Positions 1 to 10,345 of a stretch of DNA of 64,000 nucleotides are shown here, piece after piece. The stretch is from positions 6,028,179 through 6,092,178 of the forward strand of contig CM035359.1 in the NCBI GenBank assembly GCA_020137815.1, in the 5' to 3' direction. Each line of letters starts with the position of its first letter. The first letter of the stretch is position 1. Source of the stretch: Hormiphora californensis (taxonomy: Eukaryota; Ctenophora; Tentaculata; Cydippida; Pleurobrachiidae). The position numbers and the translations under genes are program-made. The notes beneath the pieces were generated by a model. That model was not told the DNA's origin and made no database searches. It saw nothing but the letters and a program-made list of their open reading frames with translations.

Positions 1-245
1 TTCGCCCTTCAACGGGTCAAAAAGAACACGGTTGCCATAAGAAACTGAATAAAAAGAACTATTGGACGCATGTTAAAACATTGCGAAAATTTAACAAACC
101 TTTCTTAAAAATGGAATTTCTCAAAATCTCACTCGAGCTTAAAACTAGCCTAATATAAGTGTTTTATAAGGGGTTAGCATGTCGTGATACCCCATGCCAG
201 TGGGAACGGCCATACTCACTACGTTCCATCTCCAAGTATATTTAA

Positions 246-319
246 GAGAGGATTGTGACACAGGGTCGGTAATGGGAGGGGAGAGAGGATTGTGACACAG
301 GGTCGGTAATGGGAGGGGA
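246..319. repeat. Direct tandem duplication, 37-bp unit, two copies
   Basis: A 37-bp unit beginning GAGAGGATTGTGACACAGGG occurs twice head to tail. The remainder of 1-600 has no feature I can support beyond possible further minus-strand exons of the gene at 602-1075. Confidence 0.8.
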
Positions 320-601
320 GAGAGGAATAAGAAACAGGGAGATAATTCTGGATTGTGAAACAGGGTCGATTTTATTGATGAGACTAGAGGTGAGAGTTCT
401 CACCTCTAGTCCTACCTCGAGAGTGCTTGGGGAGATAGGATTGAAACATGGATAAACAAGTTCATTCTGTGTTGTAGAATCGCTCAATCAAATTAAGAAT
501 AAGTTAGAGCTTAGTTAGCTTCTTTGATTATTTCATCTTTGTGATGACTTTGAGAGGAAAACAAAGAAGAAACATATATTCTCCACCGCAGGAAATCATA
601 C

Positions 602-1075
602 CTAGTTGATCGGTGGTACATTGACTGCACTTGCAGGACACTTGGGCTGGTTGTCCCTTCTGAACTACGCTGTCGAACACCTCCAAGTCTGAGGGAAATA
701 TAATTAGAGAACAATTTACATTTCAATATACATAATATCTAGGGGGATATGATCAAAAAGGGATTTGATGATTCAGGATCACGGCCACTCCAATGATCGA
801 GGATCTACTGAATAAGCAGCAGGTTATACTCATTTCGATATTGTGATCCCTTTCACAACTCACCCCCGTGTTACCATAGTTACCCTACAGAACTCAGCCC
901 TGTGTGGCGTGTTACCATGGTTACCCCGCCCCCCCCCCCACACTCACCCCCGTGACTGGAGCAGACGACATCGAGTCTGATTGTGCACAAATCCAGCACA
1001 AAGTTATTCTCTACATTCACTTTAACACAGTAGTCTTCCTCCCATGGTTCTATAGCCCGCGTTGCTGCACTGATA
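602..1075 (-). CDS. Two exons of a cysteine-bearing, possibly lectin-like protein (partial gene)
   Basis: Read on the minus strand, one exon runs 1075 to 948 and the next 688 to 602. The first follows an AACCAG acceptor and ends at a GTGAGT donor in phase 1. The second starts after CCCTCAG, supplies the two missing bases, stays open for 28 codons and ends at GTATGA in phase 1. The first exon encodes a segment with cysteines in the order C-x13-C-x7-C, ending VVCSSHG, which faintly resembles the C-terminal end of a C-type lectin-like domain. The second contains a CKCSQC cluster. Upstream and downstream exons were not identified with confidence, so start, stop and family are unknown. Support is splice-phase consistency plus an open frame; the lectin resemblance is inference. 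Confidence 0.4.
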
Positions 1076-1501
1076 CTGGTTGGGGGATTAGGTGTTAGCA
1101 GGAAAAAAAACAAATGAACTTTTTCACCATTGACTTGAAGGTGAGACCATTCATTTCCAGAGTTAGCAAAACTTATCTGTCCCTATTGTCTCATATATAA
1201 GACCATCGAAGGCCCGGTGCGAAGAGTTGCGCGGTGAACAGACTTCAGTCAGTGTCTGACAAAGTCGCTAACACTTGCTACAGTCTTACTTACAAGATTT
1301 TACAAGATTTACAAATTAGTTTCGGTATACATAACATACTTGTAGTTGATCCAAGCATCACGTCCAGTTGAGGTTAGCCTGTCTTTGATCGTGCTGCTAA
1401 AACAGTTCCTTCTCGTGTTGGTGTAGGGTGTAGCAAGTTCCATGTTTTGCTGGGAAAGGATTGGTGATACATAACATATATAGAGAAGATTTCCTACAAA
1501 G
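1076..1501. other. Intergenic, no supported feature
   Basis: No convincing exon, RNA gene or complex repeat was seen here. It ends at the 8-bp target duplication CTACAAAG (1494-1501) of the large foldback element. Confidence 0.6.
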
Positions 1502-2282
1502 CAGGAAGCGACCGAATATTCGGTTCGGTTCGGTTCGGTTCGGAAATTCGGTGTTTTTTGGGCGGTTCGGTTCGGTTCGGTTCGGTGGAAAATTTTGGCC
1601 GAACCACCGAATTTTTTGTTCAAAAAATGGCCAAAAATCGGGCTTTTTCAGCCATAATTTTTTCAATTATTTCACAATTTTTTATAGATTTCAATGTCAA
1701 TTTCGCCGTATGAACCGTATCTCGAATCGGTGGTGCTATGTGGAAATGATTTCGCTAGTTAGCGGGTTCGATATGGATTGATTTGATACGTGACTTCCCG
1801 TCGAATCGTGTCCTCATGAGAGGGTCAACAAATTCAAAAACTATTTTTTCAAAAAGTTCATGGAGAGCACCGATCAAGGTGTTAAGAATCATTCTCTGAA
1901 ATTTTGTAGAAAACTTTGTAAAATATTTCAAAAGTCGATTTCGTAAAAAAAATTATATGTCAATTTTTGCGTACGAATCGTGTTTCGAATCGGAATTGCT
2001 AAGCGGGAGTGATGTTACTACATAATTAGTGGGTCCGAGATGGATTGTGCTGATACGTGATCCCCCATCAAATCTAATTAGGAAATTTAGGGAGACACGA
2101 TTCATGGTTCGTTTAATCCTGCTAATTAGCAATACCATTCCCGTATAGCATTGCCGATTCGAAACACGATTCGTACGCAAAAATTGACATAGAAAATTTT
2201 CGATAAAATTGACTTTGAAAATTTTTTCACAAAATTGACTTTGAAATTTTGGTAGTATGACATACTGCCTACGGAACGTTTG

Positions 2283-2596
2283 AGGACACATTACGGACAC
2301 ATTGAGGACACATTGAGGACAGGTTGTGGACAGGTTGAGGACAGGTTGAGGACACATTGTGGACAGGTTGTGGACAGGTTGAGGACACATTGAGGACACA
2401 TTGAGTAACGATTGCACATCAATCGTGGACACATTGAGGACACATTGAGGACAGGTTGAGGACACATTGTGGACACATTGTGGACACATTGAGGACAGTC
2501 TGAGGACACATTGTGGACACATTGAGGACAGTCTGAGGACACATTGAGGACACGTTGAGGACACATTGTGGACACGTTGAGGACACATTTGGGACA
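2283..2596. repeat. 11-bp minisatellite (GAGGACACATT family), left arm
   Basis: About 28 units of 11 bp, variants of GAGGACACATT, GTGGACACATT and GAGGACAGGTT. Since 11 is not a multiple of three and the unit lacks stops in these frames, long artificial open frames rich in CPQ and NVS arise; they are not treated as genes. Confidence 0.9.
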
Positions 2597-2854
2597 AATT
2601 TGGGGTATTAGATTTGGACGCCCAGTGTCAAAGTTCGGGTATCCGGGGATCCTGGCTGCTAGTCAATTTTATCGCCAAAATATCTAGTCAATTTTCTAAA
2701 ATGGGAAAATTATAGTGAGAAATTGAGAAAATGGTAGCACATTTAAAAAAACAAGGTAAATAGGGATGACAAACTTCAAATCACCATCTATGTATTTTCT
2801 CTAATTTACAGAACATTGTTTTGCTCTGATTTTCACCACCTCCATTCTTACATT

Positions 2855-2925
2855 TTCCATCAGTGGTGTAGTGGTTACACCATGGACTCTCACCCCGATG
2901 ATCAGGGTTCGAATCCGGATGGGGT
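2855..2925 (+). tRNA. Degenerate tRNA-Glu(CTC)-like sequence, probable pseudogene or SINE head
   Basis: An A-box-like GTGTAGTGGTTACAC and a B-box-like GGGTTCGAATCC lie at normal spacing. A loop CTCTCAC as in tRNA-Glu sits between them, and a 7-bp acceptor stem can form between 2855-2861 and 2918-2924 with two G-U pairs. The anticodon and T stems contain mismatches, so a functional tRNA is unlikely. It lies inside the left half of the large foldback element, between two minisatellites. It could be a decayed tRNA gene or a tRNA-derived retroposon. Confidence 0.4.
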
Positions 2926-3496
2926 GATTTGGCTTACTTTTTACTTTCATGATTTTTCTCTCTTTGTTCATACCAGTGTGTTGTAACATGACACTGATAG
3001 TGATAACATCACAATATCATAGAAGAACGCTTGTCAGTGCATATGTGTGAGATCTCGCTCATCGATGTCAGGATCTCTAGTCGGTAGAGAGGGAGTCTAG
3101 GAGGTAGCCTGTGATAGTCACGGATCCCGCAGCGCACGACAAGCTAATTGCTGAAAAGAGTTTGTGATAGGACCAAACATTATATAGGCGTTTAAAAATG
3201 AAAAAAGATAAGGTGGGGGGTCGTGGTTGCCTCGCCTATCAAGGGGAGACCCCCCCCGGTTTCGAAAAAAAAATTCCCTTTTTTTTTTAAATGGAACACT
3301 TTTTTATGATATAATAATCTGATTAATTAAAATCAAACTGTGTGACACTTAATTTATCTAAATAGAAAAAATTGTGTTCCATCTAGTCATTTTAAGTTAA
3401 CAAATTCAGAGGCATCCTAGTCGGATGAGATTACTTTGCCACACTGGCGTTTGGAACGCTATTCCATTTTGTCGGGGAATAGTTAAGGGACACCAT

Positions 3497-3690
3497 TGAG
3501 GACACATTGTGGACACGTTGAGGACACATTGTGGACAGTCTGAGGACATATTGTGGACACGTGAGGAACATTGAGGGACAATTGTGGACACGTTGAGGAC
3601 ATGTTGAGGACACATGTGGACACATGAGGACAGTCTGAGGCACACTGTGGGACACATTAAGGACAGTCTGAGGACACTGGAGGACACATT
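3497..3690. repeat. 11-bp minisatellite, second array in left half
   Basis: Degenerate GAGGACACATT / GTGGACACGTT units, with more indels than the array at 2.3 kb. It abuts the unique-sequence arm starting near 3690. Confidence 0.85.
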
Positions 3691-6430
3691 TGCATCAAAT
3701 TCACAGGAGACAATTTGCACTGTGGTTCAACTGCTGCTTGTTCCGCTTACCTATGGGCTCTCGGGCAGGGTCAGAGGGTAGAAGAGGGAGGAGACAGACG
3801 ACCAGAACGAGATATATAGGGGTCCGGGGGATTAGGGAGGGGAAAGGTAGGGCAAACGCCTTCCCGAATCCTGTCTCATATCGTCTAACACTCCTAATCT
3901 ATATCGTATCGTCTCACACTGCTAATAAGGTATCCCCGAATCACATTTATATCCCGTGGTCTGACAGTGTAATAGGGCGTCCAGAACACAGTCACATATC
4001 CACCCCTCATCATAATTGTTGGTGCTTATTGTTAGTGGTGACTTGAGAGGCGGGGTGCACTGCACGTTATAGTCTCAGGTCACCACGATAAGTGGTCGTG
4101 ACTGAAACGATAAACTGTGTGTCAGATCACCTACCGTTATCACGCGCAACAATTGCACCATGTACTGGTTACCAGGAGATCTTTGCAAACCGATTATCAC
4201 GGTCCGACCTTAACCAATTGTACTGGGTATAGGAGAACTGTGCAACCGATTATTTGCCTAGCTAGACCGGTGTTTCGGGCGCCCCGCCCCGAAACAAACA
4301 ATGTAAACACAATTTATGTAAAGGGAGGGTTAGAAGTAACAAACCGATTATTCTAATTCGACAGACTTTGACAATCTCACTTCCTACACCATGCACCATG
4401 AGATCTGCATGTAGGAGATCTCTCACTCGGAGGATGGAGAGAATATATATTCAGTGAAAAACCGAGAAGAAAGAAATGAAACAGAGAGAAATAGGAGAGA
4501 GGGTTGAGAAAGACAAACACCAAGTATTGTCATAATGACCATAAATGAAATATTGGTTACTGATATGCCATGAGGCGCTCCTAGGAAAGCCCAACCACTA
4601 ACAAAACCTTAACTTTAAGTGAGAGAGCTCGTACAAGCAGATCTCATAGTATAGTGTATGACGCGATGGTTACAAAAGGTCGCATCGTGATAATCGGTTG
4701 CACGATTCTCCTGTAACCAGTAGTACAGTTTTGTGTACCAGTAGACATGGTGTAATGTGGGTAAGGTGTGTTTTGTAAATCACCCAGGGCTTGACGACTA
4801 TAACAGTTGTGAGTTGACTGACCTAAGACCGTGGTGTGCGAGTACTACCTCCCATTTACTCACATCTCATCCCCTACCTCCACTTCTCACTCTCAGCTGT
4901 CCTACCTCCTATTACTCCATCTCGCAGCTACCCTACCTCCCATTGACTCCCATCGCTCCTGTCATCCAACATACACACTCCTGGATGGAGTACATGGGAG
5001 GAGGGCTGGGAGGAGTAAATGGGAGGGGTCTGAGGGAGAGATGGAGTAGTAAATGGTGTGGGTAGCTGAGAGATGGAGTAATGGAGTAGGAAGCTAGAGA
5101 TAAAGGTACATGGGAGGTAGGGAATGACGAGAGATAGTAAATGGGTTACGGGAAGCTGAGAGATGAAGAAACATGGAGGAGGTGGGGGAAGCTGAGAGAT
5201 GGAAGTAAATGTGAGTAGGGAAGCTGAGAGATGAAGAACATGGGAGGTAGGGAGCTTAGAGATGGAGTAAATGGGACGGTAGGTACTCGCACTCTCACGG
5301 TCTTGAGTCAGTCAACCACAACTGTTATAGTCGTCAAGCCCCTGGGTGATTTACAACACACCTTACCCACCTTACACCATGTACTAATGGTTACAAAAGA
5401 ACTGTACTACTGGTTACAGGAGAATCGTGCAACCGATTATCACGATGCGACCTTTTGTAAACCATCGGTCATACACTTACTATGAGATCTGCTTGTACGA
5501 GGCTCTCTCACTTAAAGTTAGGTTTTGTTAGTGGTTGGCTTTCATAGGAGCGCTCATGGCATATCAGTAACCAACATTTCATTTTATGGTCCATGTACAA
5601 TACTTGGTTTGTCTTTTCTCAACCTTCTCTATTTCTCTCTGTTCATTCTTTCTCCAGTTTTCACGAATATAATATCTCTTCTCCTCCGAGTGAGAGAGAT
5701 CTCCTACAGGCAAAGAGTCTCATGGTTGCATGGTGGAGGAACGTGAGATGGTTACAAAAGCGTCTGTCGAATAGAAAATCGGTTGTATTTCTAACCCTTC
5801 CCTTTACATAAATTGTGTTTTACATTTTTGTTTCGGGGGCGGGTGCGCCCGAAACACGGTCTAGACTAGGCAAATAATCGGTTTGCACGTTTCCTATAAC
5901 CAGTACCAATGGTTGTAAGGTCGGCCGTGATAATCGGTTGCAAGATCTCTGTAACCAGTACATGTGCTTAATTGTTGCCGTTGATAATCGGTTGAGGTGC
6001 TGACACACAGTTATGGTTCAGTCACGACAATTATCGTGGTGACCTGCGGGAATAGACCGTGCAGTCAAAACCGGCGCCGTCTCAAGTAACCATAACAAAG
6101 CACCAACAATTATGAGGGGGGCTGGATATGTGACATGCATTATGGGGACGACCCTATAGAACTGTCAGACAAAACGGATTATAAATGTGACTCGGGAACT
6201 TATAGCAGCTGTGAGACGATACGATATTAGATTAGGAGTGTTAGATGATATGAGACAGAGATTCGGGAAGGCCGGTTGCCCTACCTTCCTCCCTAATCCC
6301 CTGACCCCTATATATCTCGTTCTGTCTCTGTTCTCTCCCTACTTTGCTACCTTCTGGACCCTGCCCGAGAGCTCCATAGGGAAGCGGACAGCGCAGTTGA
6401 ACCACAGGTGCAAAGTCTCCTGTGAATTGA
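3690..6430. repeat. Inner palindromic arms of the large foldback
   Basis: Sequence at about 3700-4900 reappears inverted at about 5230-6430. For example CTCTCGGGCAGGGTC near 3757 matches its complement near 6357, and both arms carry repeated AATCGGTTG motifs. The centre (about 4840-5260) consists of diverged copies of a TGGGAGGAGTAAATGG-like unit in both orientations. Open frames here are small and unremarkable. Confidence 0.75.
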
Positions 6431-6435
6431 TTCAA

Positions 6436-6960
6436 ATGTGTCCTCAACGGTCCTCAGACTGTCCTTAATGTCCCACAAGTTGTCCTCAGACTGTCCTCAA
6501 TGTGTCCAATGTGTCTCAACAGTCCTCAACGTGTGCACAATGTGTCCTCAATGTGTCCTCAACGTGTCCACAATGTGTCCTCAGACTGTCCTCAAGTGTC
6601 TCAACGTGTCCACAATGTGTCCTCAATGTGTGGCTTAATGTGTCCACGCGAAAAATGGAAGCGTCCCAAATCATACCCCAAATTTGTCCCAAATGTGTCC
6701 TCAACGTGTCCACATGTGCCTAACGTGCCTCAATGTGTCCTCAGACTGTCCTCAATGTGGTCCTCAACCTGTCCTCATGTGTCCTCAATGTGTCCACGAT
6801 TGATGTGCAATCGTATCAATGTTGTCCTCAAGGTGTCCTAACCTGTCCTCAACCTGTCCACAACCTGTCCACAATGTGTCCTCAACCTGTCCTCAACCTG
6901 TCCACAACCTGTCCTCAATGTGTCCTCAATGTGTCCGTAATGTGTCCTCAAACGTTCCGT
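6436..6960. repeat. 11-bp minisatellite (GTGTCCTCAAT family), right arm
   Basis: The complement of the 2.3-kb array: GTGTCCTCAAT, GTGTCCACAAT and CTGTCCTCAAC units, about 47 in all. It ends at the same boundary sequence (GTTCCGTAGGCAGTATG) as the left arm, in opposite orientation. Confidence 0.9.
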
Positions 6961-7398
6961 AGGCAGTATGTCATACTACCGAAATTTTTCCAAACTTTTT
7001 TTAACAAAATTTCAGAGAATGATTCTCAATACCTTGATCGGTGGCTCCATGACTTTAGAGAAACATTTACACAGTAAAGTTTGGTATGGTTCGGTTCGGT
7101 TCGTTTACCGAAATTCGGTTCGGTTCGGTTCGGTTCGGTAAAAAAGTTTTTCAAATTCGGTTCGGTTCGGTTCGGTAGGAAAAAACCCGGTTCGGTCGTT
7201 TCCTGCTACAAAGTGAAACAAGCGGTTTCAGAGAACTACAATTGTTTCAATACAAATTAATGCATATCATCAGGTTCTGATCTTGACTTGGGCCGTTCAG
7301 TCTAAACTTTGCTCCTTCATAAAAGAGAAGATTTCCGATATATTAAAGTTTTACCAACCAAAAGGACCCTAACTTTTAAACAAGAATTTAGAATGCTC

Positions 7399-8076
7399 GG
7401 GGGGGGGGGGGGTCAACCCAACTGTATCAGACATCCATGGTGGTTAGGGTGGGTGGGTCCCGAAGGGACCCTGGACCCAGACAGTTAGGGGTTTCCCCTA
7501 ACTGTCAAAATTTTGGGGGTGTAGGGGTCCCGAAGGGACCCGGACAGTTAGGGGTTTCCCCTAACTGTCAAAATTTTGGGGGTGTAGGGGTCCCGAAGGG
7601 ACCCGGACAGTTAGGATTTTCCTCTAACTGTCAAAATTATGGAAATTTGGGTCAAAATTTGGGAATTTCGGGTCCTGAAGGCACCACAGTGAACTATTTT
7701 TGCGCGCTATAATTTTGGTCAGGCATCACACTGAAAATTTGGGGTTCTGCGCAAACTATTTTGGGGGTGGTTCCAAAAGAGGAGGACCCATAACTGTCAA
7801 AAATTTGAAATTTTCTGGAAAAATAGGTGTGGGTCCCAACTTTTGGGTGTCTGTGGCATATATATGTTCCCAAAACGTCAAAAAAGTGGGATTTTTCGAA
7901 AAATAGGGGGGTGGGTCCCAAAATTTGGGTTGTGAGACAGTAAGAGGAGGACCCTAACTGTCATAATCAAGGGAGTGGGGTGGTTTTTTCCACCTGGGAC
8001 AGTTAGGGGCATTTAGGGGCATGGATGTCTGATACAGTTAGGGTGACCCCCCCCCCCACCCCCCCCACCCCCCCCG
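7399..8076. mobile_element. Foldback element with poly-G/poly-C ends and 8-bp target duplication
   Basis: The element begins with a run of Gs followed by GTCAACCCAACTGTATCAG and ends with the related inverse CTGATACAGTTAGGGTGAC plus a long C-rich run. Flanks are the perfect 8-bp duplication GAATGCTC (7391-7398 and 8077-8084). Inside are about three tandem copies of a 60-70-bp unit containing GGGTCCCGAAGGGACCC and CCTAACTGTCAAAATT. No protein-coding capacity is apparent. The 8-bp duplication fits hAT-like integration, but homopolymer ends are atypical. A second element of the same design is at 41985-43680. Confidence 0.7.
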
Positions 8077-8084
8077 GAATGCTC

Positions 8085-8554
8085 CGTTTCACCATCTCAG
8101 ACTAGTGTTGTTTTTTGAACATTTGATCTACAAAGAACGTGAGGTCATGTGATACCAACCACGTGTTGTTATCAACCACGTGTTTTTTTTTGATGCTTCT
8201 CAACCCGCACAGGATTGAGATAGAGGGATGGGGCTCAAGCTCCTTGGCTCCCGTTCAGTCTCTTTCCATGTCTCTCTCTCTCCCTCCCTCTCTCACCTAT
8301 TAATAATAAAAGGAACTATAACATCTAGATGAAACAATATCACGCTGATCCATCACACCTAACAGTGATAACCCAAATCAATGAAAACGATTTCAAAGAA
8401 AACAATTTTCTAGAAAATGTTTTTTCTTCTGTATTTAGTAATTCATAGTTCTCTGGACATTTTGTCTTTTTTATTTGCTTCTTTGTTTGGGCACATCCCC
8501 CGCAGCCAGTCAAATGCCCCCGCAATGATGGCTATAACGTTTGCTTTGTTCGGC
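8085..8554. other. Intergenic, short CT-rich tract only
   Basis: A short CTCTCTC tract near 8270-8300 is the only recognisable sequence. No gene seen. Confidence 0.5.
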
Positions 8555-8652
8555 ACCTCCAATATGAAAGGTAGAAGAGGGAGGCACCAGACTAACTTGT
8601 TGAATATTTTGAAGGGTGACCTCAGGGAGAGAGGCCTTGATTTAATTCAATA
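8555..8652 (+). pseudogene. LINE reverse-transcriptase C-terminal remnant
   Basis: The frame near 8560 reads through a GRRGRHQTNLLNILKGDL-like stretch followed by RERGL. This resembles the basic GRxRxRW..DI..DL...GL segment at the C-terminal end of many non-LTR retrotransposon polymerases. It is followed by AATAAAG (8651), as expected for a 3'-end remnant. No polymerase catalytic motif is present, so it is a fragment. Family assignment is inference from a short motif. Confidence 0.4.
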
Positions 8653-8736
8653 AAGACTTTGAAAAAGTAATGACTTTCGCCTTATATCGAAACACGTACC
8701 GTGAAAAGGGCTCACTCATCAACGTGTGTTTTTTAC

Positions 8737-9557
8737 TAGTCAGGACCACTATTGGTGCGCGGTCGTGCCCACGGAAGGAGTGCTTGGATCATCTTGAAAC
8801 CGGTTTTAAGTTCACTAATGCATACCCAAAAGTGTCTGTAGCCATTTGGGTGATGTTCTGACAATCCAATCACGAGTTATGACTGAAAAACAGTCAAAAA
8901 AGACGTTTTAAAGTGACAAAAAGGAGGATCTGAACACAGCCCTTATATGAAGGGCTGGGGCTTTGACACTTCTTATCTGGACAGAGAATCGTCCAAATTT
9001 GCAGTGTCAACTTTCAGATAGTTTCTATCTTTTGTAGTTATCTAATTAGAGTCGTTTAAACATGTGATAAATTGCTAAAGGGGCCTATAATACTGCTTGT
9101 GAAGTGATCACTTGACGAGATTTTCCCAATTAGAGAGCGGATTAAAGCATACAAGCGGTGAGAGCAAGCAATATGAGATGGAAGTAGTACCTAATCACCC
9201 TGTTTTGCAGGGTCATAAAGATCGTCTCACATGTTTGAATGGCTCTAATTAGATAACTACAAAAGATAGCAACTATCTGAAAGTTGACACTGCAAATTTG
9301 GACGATTCTCTGTCCACACAAGAAGTTTCAAAGCCCCAGCCCTTCATATAAGGGCTGTGTTCAGATCCTCCTTTTTGTCACTTTAAAACGTCTTTTTTGA
9401 CTGTTTTTCGGTCATAACTCGTGATTGGATTGTCAGAACATCACCCAAATGGCTACAGACACTTTTGGGTATGCATTAGTGAACTTAAAACCGGTTTCAA
9501 GATGATCCAAGCACTCCTTCCGTGGGCACGACCGCGCACCAACAGTGGTCCTGACTA
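8737..9557. mobile_element. 821-bp foldback element, copy 1, 3-bp target duplication
   Basis: Starts TAGTCAGGACCACTATTGG and ends in its near-inverse, with terminal inverted repeats of roughly 300 bp. Flanked by TAC on both sides (8734-8736, 9558-9560). A second copy of exactly the same length lies at 46220-47040 with a different 3-bp duplication (CAT). Arms contain TTTTTGACTGTTTTTCGGTCA and CCTTCATATAAGGGCTG. No transposase is encoded. A 3-bp duplication fits CACTA, Harbinger or Academ-type groups; the termini do not decide between them. Confidence 0.8.
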
Positions 9558-9789
9558 TACACCATATTCATATTGTTACGAGTTTTATAACTATCTTTGT
9601 TCTACCTGGTTTATAATTATCTTTGTTCTACCTGGTTTTTACTTCTTAGTTCCTTTCAGTTTAAAGTCTATGGAGCTAGATGGCAGCATAAATTATGACG
9701 GCTGGCTGTTGCAATCGGGGCTACCCAGAACGGATTTGCTACTATAATGGTTAACAAGCGAATCCGTTCTTTGTGTTTCCTAGGAAACG

Positions 9790-9829
9790 TGGCTGATTAG
9801 TTGCATCAGCTGATGCAACTAATCAGCCA
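9790..9829. repeat. Perfect 40-bp palindrome
   Basis: TGGCTGATTAGTTGCATCAG is followed immediately by its exact reverse complement, with no spacer. A further half copy (GGTTGATTAGTTGCATCAGG) follows. It lies in otherwise featureless sequence between the 821-bp element and the next MITE. Confidence 0.9.
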
Positions 9830-10028
9830 TGGTTGATTAGTTGCATCAGGAAGAACGGATACCCAACTCTTATCTGTTTCTGTCCACTTTTGAAGGTTGA
9901 CATGACACATCTAAAACGTAGTAGTTGGATTTTTCATGAATTTCAAACTTTTTCAAAGTCAAGTATGTATGTAGTTCAAAATTCGTAAAAAATTAAAGGG
10001 TCATCCAATTTTGTCAGTTGTACTTGAT

Positions 10029-10339
10029 TTTGACTCGCCAATTCTTGATTGGAGTCGTAAGTAACGTCGCTAAAAAGCTCATTCGCAGCAAGAATCGCGT
10101 CGCTAATTCAGGTATTCGCCACTACACTTTTTCACGGCGTTTTTACAAAAAAGCAAATTTTTCAGCATTTGATGTTTTCAAAATTAGCTCCTGAAAAAAC
10201 TGATTATGCTAATTATTTTTGTAAAAACGCAGTAAAAACGTGGCGAATACCTGAATTGCGACGCGAATCTTTTATATTGCCGCGAATGAGCTTTTTAGCG
10301 ACGTTTATCGCGACGCCAATCAAGAATTGGCGAGTCAAA
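10029..10339. mobile_element. 311-bp inverted-repeat MITE
   Basis: TTTGACTCGCCAATTCTTGA at the left end pairs with its complement at 10320-10339. The two arms (about 130 bp) match with scattered differences, for example GAATACCTGAATT against AATTCAGGTATTC. The target duplication is not clear. The element overlaps the 5' part of the open frame of the membrane-protein gene downstream. Confidence 0.75.
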
Positions 10340-10345
10340 CTTTTG

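Larger units (their letters stand above)
1502..7205. mobile_element. 5.7-kb foldback hAT-type non-autonomous element
   Basis: The unit starts CAGGAAGCGACCGAA and ends with the near-inverse TTCGGTCGTTTCCTG. It is flanked on both sides by the perfect 8-bp duplication CTACAAAG (1494-1501 and 7206-7213). CAG...CTG termini with 8-bp duplications are characteristic of the hAT superfamily. Most of the element is one long inverted repeat: TTCGG-rich subterminal blocks (1508-1600, 7085-7200), 11-bp minisatellites (2283-2596 against 6436-6960) and arms at about 3690-4900 and 5230-6430 mirror each other. No transposase-like protein is visible, so mobilisation would have to be in trans. The left arm also holds a tRNA-like sequence near 2.9 kb and another minisatellite at 3.5 kb. 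Boundaries are well supported; the superfamily call rests on termini and duplication length. Confidence 0.8.
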
